Source: Robinsoniella peoriensis
GTDB lineage: Bacteria; Bacillota; Clostridia; Lachnospirales; Lachnospiraceae
Assembly (NCBI RefSeq): GCF_042680125.1
Contig: NZ_JBHTNY010000019.1
Reading direction: 5' to 3' (one strand)
DNA length: 64,000 bases
Position numbers and translations under genes: made by a program. This document shows positions 35,601 through 42,993 of this stretch, piece after piece. Under the pieces are notes generated by a model. That model was not told the DNA's origin and ran no database searches. It saw only the letters and a list, made by a program, of their open reading frames with translations. Each line of letters starts with the position of its first letter. Within the stretch, counting starts at the first letter, position 1.

Positions 35601-38600
35601 TAAGGCACTGACCCAGGAGCAGATCTCCCAGACTGCCAGCCGGGATGACAGCGCAAAGGTAGCAGCAGCAAAAGAAGCACTGGATATCCCAAATGCTGAT
35701 GATATACGTGGTAATATTACACTTCTGGATGAGCTGGAAGGTGCAGCGATTACCTGGTCCGGAAGTAATGAAGATGTGATTACCTCCAAGGTACAGAGTC
35801 AGGATGATATCGTAACACCTGCGGGTGTGGTTACAAGAGGGGAAGAAGATGAGAAGGTTACCCTGACCGCGCAGATCACCAGCGGAGATGTAACGGACAG
35901 CAAAACATTTGAGCTGACGGTAAGAAAAGCGGTGAAGCAGGATCCATATGTTGCATATCTGTTTGGGAGTTTTACAGGAACAGAAGGCAAAGATACTGAT
36001 GAGCAGATTTATTTTGCATCCAGTAAGGATGGGTATTTCTATACGGATCTGAATGAGTGCAAACCGGTACTGACAAGCACTGTGGGTGAAAAGGGAGTAC
36101 GTGATCCATTCATTATGCGTTCCGCAGAAGGAGACCGTTTCTATATGCTGGCAACCGATCTGAGCATTTATCACCGGGGAGGCTGGGGACAGGCAATGGG
36201 AACCACCACCGGAAGCAGGGATTTGATCATATGGGAATCTACTGACCTGGTAAACTGGTCAGAGCCACGGGCGGTGACAGTATCTTCTCCTACAGGAGGA
36301 TGTGCGTGGGCGCCGGAAGCAATTTATGACGAGACAACAGGTGAATATGTAGTATACTGGGCAACCAATGATATGACCGATGACATCGGTGACGGCGTTC
36401 TTCAGATTTATTATGCGAAGACCAGAGACTTTGTTACGTTCACGGAAGCAAAAGAATATATAACCCGTGGAGCAGATCAATCCATAATTGATACAACCAT
36501 GATTAAGGGTAACGACGGATATTATTATCGTGCATCAGCAGACGGACAGATCACATTGGAAAGAAGTACCTCCATCTTTGGAAACTGGGAAGTTGTAACC
36601 AATCTGGACAGCCTTGGATTAGGCGGGGATATGACCGGCAGGAAACTGGAAGGTCCGGAGCTGTTTAAATTTAATGACGGCACAACCTTTGGACTGTATA
36701 GCGACCAGTTTGCAGAAGGAAAAGGATATCTTCCGGTTATTACTACAGATTTAAATGATAAAACCGGAACGGCATGGAAGAAATTAGCATTTGATGAGTA
36801 CTCTTTTGATACCCTGAAAAAACGCCATGGCACCATTCTGAATCTGACTCAGAAAGAGTATGATGCAGTTATGAAGGCATATGGGAAAGCAGAAGCAGAG
36901 GATGACGAAGATGCAGCAGTAACAGAACCATTCGCATATTATCCGCTGACAAATGATCTGAAAGACGGTACAAATAATGGATTTGACGGTGCCCTGACAG
37001 GTCAGGCTGACTTTGCAGTTAATGACAAAGGCGGCATTGTATTCCCGGCAGGTACGGCATCCGTAGGCAAGAATTATGTTAAGCTGGATGACGGTATACT
37101 TACAAAACTGCAGGATGCAAAAGAATTAACCGTTACGGCATGGGTACGTAATGATGTGACAAATACCAATTCCAATGACCGTTCAACTGTATTTGCTTTT
37201 GGAAGTGATGAGAAAAACGGATATGCGTTCTCAACACTGAACTGGGCAAGTGCCAGAACGACATTTATGTTAAACGGCAAAGAAGCCGGAGGCGCATGGG
37301 GAGCGCAGGACGGAACCAGTATTCTGGGGGATACACCCGGTAATCAAAAATCACCTCTTGGTTCCTGGTATCAGATCGCTGTGACAATCCGGGATGTAAC
37401 CGGAGCAGACGGAACACCTGCAACAACACTGAAATACTACATGAATGGAGAACTGTTATGTACGGCAACGACACCTGCATCCATCTCCAGTCTGGGAACA
37501 CTTACTTATGCTTATATTGGAACCGGCAACAACGATTCCTTTAAGGATTTCCAGGGTGGAATCCGTGAAGTAAAATTCGTGGAATCCATATTGTCAGGAA
37601 AGCAGATAAAAGAAAACTATGAGCAGGAAGATGCAAAATACCAGAAAACGGATGCGGAGACTGTAGCAGAAGTAAAAGAAGCTCTGACAATTCCAAATGC
37701 AGATGCCATCCTTGGTAATCTTACACTGCCGGCAGAAATGGATGGAACAAAAATTACCTGGACAAGTTCCGATGAGAAATTTGTCAGCGCAAAAGAAGTT
37801 GTAAATGAAAACTATGACAATACCCCGGCGGGCGTGGTTAACAGAGGGGAAAAGGACAAAAACGTTGTTCTTACTGCTTTGATCTCCAAAGGTGAAGCAC
37901 AGGATACAAAGGAGATAACTGTAACCGTAAAGGCAAAATCCGATATAACAGAAGAAGATTTTGAAGCTTATGTATTTGCTTATTTTAAAGGTGAGGGATC
38001 AGCTACAGGCGAACAGATATACTTTGCTACCAGTGAAGATGGCCTACATTGGAAGGATATGAATGACGGGGAACCGGTGCTCAAATCTGAATTGGGAGAA
38101 AAAGGACTCCGTGACCCATTCATTATCCGTTCACCGGAAGGGGACAAATTCTATCTGATCGCAACGGATCTGAAGATTAACGGCGGCAATGGCTGGGGAG
38201 CTGCACAGACAGCTGGAAGCCAGAGTATTATGGTCTGGGAATCAACGGATATGGTAAACTGGTCCAATCAGCGTATGGCTAAGGTTGCCCTGGATGATGC
38301 AGGCTGCACCTGGGCACCGGAAGCTTTTTATGACGAAAAGACAGGAGAATATATTGTATTCTGGGCATCCAAGACCAGCGCAGACAACTATGGTGTACAG
38401 AGAGTGTACTACAGCAAGACCAGAGACTTCTACAGCTTTACAGAACCGGAGCTTTGGATAGAGCTTCACAACCAGGAAGGTAATGCAATCAGCGTGATAG
38501 ATACCTCCGTGATTTCCGTCATGGAAAATGGTAAGAAAGTATACTACCGTTTTTCTAAAAATGAAGCTGGAGAAGATCATGATGTAAAGGGCGGCACTGG

Positions 38601-40425
38601 AAAATACACAATCGTGGAAAAGAGTAACTCCTTAATTGGCGGCTGGACCGAGGTAACATCCTTAAAAGACCAGCGCTATGTAGAAGGCGGAACCTGCTTT
38701 AAATTCAATGGAGAGGACAAGTGGTGTCTGCTTCTGGATGACTTTGGCGGAGTCGGATATTATCCGATGATTACAACAGATCTGGGCAGCGGAACATTTA
38801 CCAGACTGGACAGCAGTAAGTATTCCTTCCCGTCCACCATGCGACATGGTACCGTTATGTCACTGACCCGTCAGGAGTATGATGCTATCCAGAAAAAATG
38901 GTATGATGAAGCGTCCGTAAATACGGAAGAAGAAGAAGAAAATGCAGTACTTAAATATAGCTTTGAAGATGCTGCCGGCAGCAATACCATAAAAGATGAT
39001 TCCGGAAAAGGCCGTGACGGCAAGATTTATGGAAATGCAGCTTATGTAGAGGATCAGGTAAAAGGAAATGTTCTATATCTGAACGGTACCAAAGGAACTT
39101 ATGCGGAACTGCCCCAGGGATTCTTTGACGGAAGAAATAAGATGACCATTTCAATGGATGTGAAGGCAGAAATGGTTGACGGAGACTTCTTTACGTTTGG
39201 TATTGGTAAAAACAGCAACAGATACCTTTTATTAAAAACACAGAATACACAATCCAGGGTATCGATAACCACCGGTTCTTACGGTTTGGAACAGACCGCC
39301 AGCGGAACGACATCTGCCATTAAAGGCAAATGGATGAATATTACTATGGTGGTAACACCGGATAAGATTACAGTTTATAAAGACGGAAAGCTTTTAGGAG
39401 AGCAGAAAGTTACGGTTAAGATGGCAGAGCTTGGCACCAACCTGTTTGCTTACCTTGGCAGATCCTTGTACAGTCAAGACAATTATTTCAAAGGTTATTT
39501 CGACAATATTGAAGTATATAACCGTGCAATGGAAGCAAAAGAAGTTGCGGATAAGTATGGTGAAAAACCTGCAGCAGAAAAATTCACCATTACTTACAAA
39601 GCAGGGGAACATGGCAAAATCAAAGGCACTGCTGCCCAGATACTGGAAAAGGGAACGGTTGGCACCAAGGTTGAAGCTGTGGCAGATTCGGGATATGAAT
39701 TTAGTAAGTGGAGTGACGGCAATACCCAGGCGGCACGTACCGATCTGTCAGAAAAGGATGTTACTTATACGGCATACTTTGTAAAAACCCAGGTAACACC
39801 ACCTACCGATGCACCGGAAACAGAAACACCGCCCACAGAGAAGCCGTCCCAGCCTTCAACGGAAAAACCGTCCCAGCCTTCAACAGAAAAACCTTCTCAG
39901 CCATCCACGGAGAAACCAAAACCGGCAACACCTGCGGCAAAAAGTGTAAAAATTAACAAAAGAAAAATAACAATTGGGCTGAAAGAAAAAGTAACATTAA
40001 AAGCTACTGTATATCCGAAAGGAGCTTCCCAGAAAGTAACCTGGTCCTCCAGCAAGAAATCAGTAGTAAAAGTAAACAGCAAGGGACAGATTGAAGGAAA
40101 GAAAACAGGAAAAGCTACGATAACGGTGAAAACAGCAAATAAGAAATCTTATAAGTGTACCGTAACCGTTCGTAAAGCTCCAAGTAAAATTTCTCTAAAT
40201 ACGAAAGACAGGAAATTAAAGGTAGGAAAGAGTTTCCAGCTAAAAGTAAATCTTCCGTCCAAGACGGCAAGCTATAACATCCGGTACTCTTCCACCAGAA
40301 AATCAGTTGCAGTTGTTTCTTCCACAGGTAAGATCACAGCCAAGAAAAAAGGAACAACAACAATCAAGGTAAAAGCATTTAACGGAAAGTATAAAAAGAT
40401 AAAAATCAAGGTAGTAAAAAAATAA
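32677..40425 (+). CDS. Giant secreted multidomain protein with two GH43 domains, LamG, Ig-like and InlB-type modules
   Basis: A 2582-residue secreted protein. Signal peptide 1-33 (AASLAAAMVVTSIPVNVMA). Then three related LamG-like repeats (about 41-250, 256-463, 540-747) with an InlB-type repeat between the second and third, a fourth LamG (770-978), and an aBig_2-type Ig domain (993-1085). GH43 domain A (1089-1404) shows GVRDPFIMR, CAWAPEAIYD and LEGPELFKF as expected for the three acidic residues. A LamG (1416-1648) and an aBig_2-type domain (1655-1754) precede GH43 domain B (1761-2078, GLRDPFIIR, CTWAPEAFYD, VEGGTCFKF). Then a LamG, an InlB repeat, a PSQPSTEK linker and two lysine-rich BIG_2 domains. 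It probably cleaves arabinose or xylose side chains. No LPXTG motif. Confidence 0.88.
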   Translation: MRKKLYAKQMIAASLAAAMVVTSIPVNVMAEEVSDSTEKKMIANFTFDGETPLAGEGAAAVLMRDYTLVDMDDGGKALSLASSTKDWLNVTKADGTPLLAGKENITISYDSRDDADSANRGWIFYAALNTNEQKYQQEHYLGIIDKQTSLGVERYNNIGKRPGNNISAPTSSEWKHVDLVVTETETILYVNGVETARQKSEFKLSDILGADGGVLQIGKANWEKGEYYSGTLDNFKIYDGALTEEQIADTSKAADVGLLADFTFDDYETGFTGGEASAAAALFTDHGSESQDMALSLDGGRSRSWLNITKDDDTPLLKDLEEVTISYDSKAGTTGNGWAFFAAQSGAAQTPNYEKYLGVIDKTDSMKVERFYNEGTRPGNDVLGTSSAEWKHVDLVIQENATTLYVDGVKSENTSDYKLTDILGADGGVLQLGKANWGNGEYFGGQIDNIQIYNYARTEDEIKDQVTAVYKAGSNGTLQGVTEEKIPRGGSTTGVEAVADVGYHFKEWSDGITDAVRKDENVTESFEVTATFEKDEEIPDENLIASFTFDDEENGFAGAGAKATVNGTPVLEDSYDNAGKAMSISSTNWFGIAKEDETPLLKGLDEITISYDSKASGSGNGWAFYAAPNLNAQVGNPANEHYLGIMDKASGLTVERYNNTGKRPGNNISAGSSPEWKHVDLVVTEDTSTLYVNGEKVGEQISTYKLSDILGESGGIIQIGKANWGSGEYYQGLIDNVKIYNTAKSPEFIKEHSSIKNPEPVKPVAPDVVEDGGLLVQYDMSTIEDGKLKDVSGLKNDANAVGMTQENILVVEEVPALNFTGNKNQYIELPMLEGVMDEEFTIETTVSTSNGAYHWLWCLGSKVKGTGNNYLYVDPCYSTGYVRGGIKGETEERIFGGCHSLPKDGSYGTITITYKDKILSYYLDGEIITTFKFNTSVKEILENGTVNNVMGYIGRSLWSADPGLKAKVADFKIYDKALTQEQISQTASRDDSAKVAAAKEALDIPNADDIRGNITLLDELEGAAITWSGSNEDVITSKVQSQDDIVTPAGVVTRGEEDEKVTLTAQITSGDVTDSKTFELTVRKAVKQDPYVAYLFGSFTGTEGKDTDEQIYFASSKDGYFYTDLNECKPVLTSTVGEKGVRDPFIMRSAEGDRFYMLATDLSIYHRGGWGQAMGTTTGSRDLIIWESTDLVNWSEPRAVTVSSPTGGCAWAPEAIYDETTGEYVVYWATNDMTDDIGDGVLQIYYAKTRDFVTFTEAKEYITRGADQSIIDTTMIKGNDGYYYRASADGQITLERSTSIFGNWEVVTNLDSLGLGGDMTGRKLEGPELFKFNDGTTFGLYSDQFAEGKGYLPVITTDLNDKTGTAWKKLAFDEYSFDTLKKRHGTILNLTQKEYDAVMKAYGKAEAEDDEDAAVTEPFAYYPLTNDLKDGTNNGFDGALTGQADFAVNDKGGIVFPAGTASVGKNYVKLDDGILTKLQDAKELTVTAWVRNDVTNTNSNDRSTVFAFGSDEKNGYAFSTLNWASARTTFMLNGKEAGGAWGAQDGTSILGDTPGNQKSPLGSWYQIAVTIRDVTGADGTPATTLKYYMNGELLCTATTPASISSLGTLTYAYIGTGNNDSFKDFQGGIREVKFVESILSGKQIKENYEQEDAKYQKTDAETVAEVKEALTIPNADAILGNLTLPAEMDGTKITWTSSDEKFVSAKEVVNENYDNTPAGVVNRGEKDKNVVLTALISKGEAQDTKEITVTVKAKSDITEEDFEAYVFAYFKGEGSATGEQIYFATSEDGLHWKDMNDGEPVLKSELGEKGLRDPFIIRSPEGDKFYLIATDLKINGGNGWGAAQTAGSQSIMVWESTDMVNWSNQRMAKVALDDAGCTWAPEAFYDEKTGEYIVFWASKTSADNYGVQRVYYSKTRDFYSFTEPELWIELHNQEGNAISVIDTSVISVMENGKKVYYRFSKNEAGEDHDVKGGTGKYTIVEKSNSLIGGWTEVTSLKDQRYVEGGTCFKFNGEDKWCLLLDDFGGVGYYPMITTDLGSGTFTRLDSSKYSFPSTMRHGTVMSLTRQEYDAIQKKWYDEASVNTEEEEENAVLKYSFEDAAGSNTIKDDSGKGRDGKIYGNAAYVEDQVKGNVLYLNGTKGTYAELPQGFFDGRNKMTISMDVKAEMVDGDFFTFGIGKNSNRYLLLKTQNTQSRVSITTGSYGLEQTASGTTSAIKGKWMNITMVVTPDKITVYKDGKLLGEQKVTVKMAELGTNLFAYLGRSLYSQDNYFKGYFDNIEVYNRAMEAKEVADKYGEKPAAEKFTITYKAGEHGKIKGTAAQILEKGTVGTKVEAVADSGYEFSKWSDGNTQAARTDLSEKDVTYTAYFVKTQVTPPTDAPETETPPTEKPSQPSTEKPSQPSTEKPSQPSTEKPKPATPAAKSVKINKRKITIGLKEKVTLKATVYPKGASQKVTWSSSKKSVVKVNSKGQIEGKKTGKATITVKTANKKSYKCTVTVRKAPSKISLNTKDRKLKVGKSFQLKVNLPSKTASYNIRYSSTRKSVAVVSSTGKITAKKKGTTTIKVKAFNGKYKKIKIKVVKK
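39841..39912 (+). repeat. Three 24-bp tandem repeats encoding a Pro/Ser/Thr linker
   Basis: Units at 39841, 39865 and 39889 encode KPSQPSTE, forming a flexible linker between the InlB repeat and the wall-binding Ig domains of the 2582-residue protein. Confidence 0.9.
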
Positions 40426-40444
40426 GAACAGATATAAGTAACAC

Positions 40445-40484
40445 AACAGGACCCATGGCTGATAAAAGGCTGTGGATCCTGTTT
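40445..40484 (+). terminator. Terminator after the 2582-residue protein gene
   Basis: AACAGGACCCA near 40445 pairs with TGGATCCTGTT (40471-40482) with one mismatch and a long loop, followed by TTTT. No other gene is seen up to 40736 apart from the repeat relic. Confidence 0.65.
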
Positions 40485-40633
40485 TGCATTCTGATCAAAA
40501 GATTTCTTACAAAATACATAAAAAAACAAACCCTGTCACGGATAAACACAAAAAGATACAAAATAATCGAAACAAATGAAGAAATAACTCAATTGAATAA
40601 TTATAGGGGTATGGGATAATTGATATATCAAGT

Positions 40634-40701
40634 GCGTGTCTGAAAAATCTGCCGCAAATTGTGACCGAAATCTTGCAGAAAGTATTTTTAAGATACGCTC
40701 A
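40634..40701 (+). repeat. Internally deleted relative of the 164-bp element
   Basis: About 68 bases: GCGTGTCTGAAAA at the left, then AAATCTGCCGCAAATTGTGA and AAGATACGCTCA at the right. These align with the two ends of the 164-bp element while its centre is missing. It lies just upstream of the next GH43 gene. Confidence 0.55.
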
Positions 40702-40735
40702 GCAGTTTTCAGATAGAAAAAGGAGGAAAAGGGTA

Positions 40736-42982
40736 ATGAAAAAGAAAATAATGGCAGGCATTCTAACTGCTTCCATTCTGCTTCAGGCGGGTATTGTTCC
40801 CGGAATGGAACTAAAATCGATGGCGGCAGGGAATACCGTTCCAAAGGAAACGGTGGTAGAAAAGAGTACGCTTGGAAATCCCATTCTCGGATTCGATGAT
40901 CAGGAGAATCTTACCTATGGGGGAGATCCATCGGTCCTGGTAGACGGAGATACCGTGTATCTCTATGTGGGGCACGATGTGGCACAAAATGAAAGCTATG
41001 TTATGCCAAATTATCTATGTTATTCCACCCAGGACATGGAGAACTGGCAATACGAGGGCGTAATGATGGATATGACAGACGTATCCTGGGGCGACAATAA
41101 CTCTGCCTGGGCAGGGCAGGTGATGAAACATAACGGCAAATATTATATGTATTTCTGTTCCTGGGATAATACGGCATGGGGGAAACAGTCTATCGGTGTG
41201 GCGGTATCGGACAGCCCTACGGGACCGTTTCGGGATATCGGTTATTCTATGATTAAGGGATACGTAACAGAACCCGAAACCAGCACCTGGAACGATATTG
41301 ATCCTACAGCCTGGATAGAGACAGATGAAAATGGAGAAGAACATATCTACCTTTCATGGGGAAACGGACTTCTCTACCTGTGTGAATTGAACCAGGATAT
41401 GATATCGGTAAAAGACCAGAACCAGGATGGAAAGATTACCATGGGAGATGATATCTGGCAGCAGACCATAGAAGGCATGGATTATACCTATACGGAGGCG
41501 CCTTATCTCTACCGCCAGCAGGATGAGGGCGGAAATTATTACGGACCCTATTATCTCTTCTTTGCGGCAAATTGGCGGGAAGGCATGGCATATTGCACCA
41601 CCGATGATCTCACTGACGGAAAGTGGAATTTTGGAGGCCTGCTGATGCCCCCTACTGCCACTTCCAATACAAATCATCCGGCAGTATTTGATTTTAAGGG
41701 AAAAACATATTTTATTTATCACAATGGCTCCCTTCCTCATGGAAGCGGATTTCGGCGTTCCGTGTGTGTAGAAGAATTTTCCATTCAGGCAGATGGAAGC
41801 ATTGACATGATCCAGGAGACTTCTACGGGCCTGACCGGAAAAGTCAGCCGCATTTATGACTATTCGGGAGTGCCGGTGGCACATGAGAATTTTGTGAACA
41901 GCTGGAACGATGGGGATTATCCGATCAGTGCTTTGGTAATGACCAGCCTCAGTGCGGAAATAGAAGATGCCTCCTGGGAGATTGTGCCGGGTAAGGCGGA
42001 TAAGACGAAAGCATCCTATGTCTCCATTGAATCCTACAATAAGCCGGGACTGTACCTGTCTGCAAAAGGAGAAGAGACAGTGCTGACTCAGGATACATAT
42101 GGAACTGCCCAGGAGGCAGATAATATGACTTTTCGTACCCTGGAAGGATTTGCAGGTTACGGAGTTACCCTGGAGAGCGTGGCTAAGCCCGGATATTATC
42201 TCGTCTGTGAGGATGGAAAGCTGGTATTGCAGACAAATCCAAATGAAAAACAGTGTACGTTTGTCATAGATACAGATGCAGATAAAAAACCGGAAGAACA
42301 GGCAAAGTTAAGCGGTATCCGTGTATTAAAGACCAAACGTACTTATCTTGCCGGGGATACCCTGAACACCAATGACCTTCAGGTAATGGCCTGCTATACA
42401 GACGGAAGCCGTAAAAAAGTAACGGGATTCAGTACGAATGCAAGTGCACTGGATATGAAGACATCAGGTGAAAAACCTTTAAAAGTCAGCTATACCGATC
42501 AGGGGACAACCGCATCGGCGGATATTAAAATTCTGGTAGAACAAAAACCTTCAACGTCCAGCGGGCAGGAAACTCCAAAACCGGTGCAGCCGCAAAAGAC
42601 CATACCTAAAAAAGGTGCAGCTTATACAAGTGGGGGACTGAAATACAAGGTAACGAAATCAGCAGCCAGAAATGGAACGGTTTCTGTGACCGGAACTTCA
42701 AAAAAGAATCCGTCATCCATAAAAATTCCGGCTCAAGTAAAAATAAATGGATACGCATTTAAAGTAACCAGCATTCAAAGCAAAGCATTCTATAAAAAGA
42801 CAAAAGTCAAAACAGTGACAATGGGAAAAAATATAAAGAGCATTGGAAAGAATGCTTTCAAAAATATCAATAAAAAGGCAGTATTTAAGATTCCTTCTTC
42901 CAGATATAAAACAATTAATAAACTGATCACTGCCAAGACAGGGTTTGAAAAGAAGACCATGAAACTGAAGAAGATTTCATAA
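40736..42982 (+). CDS. Secreted GH43 arabinanase-like enzyme with AbfB-like, Ig-like and LRR-like modules
   Basis: A 748-residue secreted protein; the signal peptide ends near residue 30 (ILTASILLQAGIVPG). The GH43 propeller (about 55-400) has the base in YGGDPSVLV, the second Asp in NDIDPTAWI and the acid in YTEAPYLYR. Residues about 424-512 look like an AbfB/CBM42-type beta trefoil (ESYNKPGLYLSAKGEE and SVAKPGYYLVCEDGK). A BIG_3-like domain (523-602) and a C-terminal BspA-like LRR_5 stretch (SKAFYKKTKVKTVTMGKNIK) follow. The start at 40736 is set by AGGAGG. The family suggests endo-arabinanase or exo-arabinosidase action on pectic arabinan. The next gene begins at the stop. Confidence 0.9.
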   Translation: MKKKIMAGILTASILLQAGIVPGMELKSMAAGNTVPKETVVEKSTLGNPILGFDDQENLTYGGDPSVLVDGDTVYLYVGHDVAQNESYVMPNYLCYSTQDMENWQYEGVMMDMTDVSWGDNNSAWAGQVMKHNGKYYMYFCSWDNTAWGKQSIGVAVSDSPTGPFRDIGYSMIKGYVTEPETSTWNDIDPTAWIETDENGEEHIYLSWGNGLLYLCELNQDMISVKDQNQDGKITMGDDIWQQTIEGMDYTYTEAPYLYRQQDEGGNYYGPYYLFFAANWREGMAYCTTDDLTDGKWNFGGLLMPPTATSNTNHPAVFDFKGKTYFIYHNGSLPHGSGFRRSVCVEEFSIQADGSIDMIQETSTGLTGKVSRIYDYSGVPVAHENFVNSWNDGDYPISALVMTSLSAEIEDASWEIVPGKADKTKASYVSIESYNKPGLYLSAKGEETVLTQDTYGTAQEADNMTFRTLEGFAGYGVTLESVAKPGYYLVCEDGKLVLQTNPNEKQCTFVIDTDADKKPEEQAKLSGIRVLKTKRTYLAGDTLNTNDLQVMACYTDGSRKKVTGFSTNASALDMKTSGEKPLKVSYTDQGTTASADIKILVEQKPSTSSGQETPKPVQPQKTIPKKGAAYTSGGLKYKVTKSAARNGTVSVTGTSKKNPSSIKIPAQVKINGYAFKVTSIQSKAFYKKTKVKTVTMGKNIKSIGKNAFKNINKKAVFKIPSSRYKTINKLITAKTGFEKKTMKLKKIS

Positions 42983-42993
42983 TGAGGGGGAGA

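Noticed and set aside
35566..36174. 202-codon reverse frame inside the 2582-residue protein gene
   Set aside because: Shadow of a well supported long gene; no ribosome site, no recognisable domain.
39841..39912. Short direct repeats that might suggest a CRISPR-like array
   Set aside because: They are contiguous 24-bp coding repeats (KPSQPSTE) without spacers. No CRISPR array or cas gene is seen in the window.
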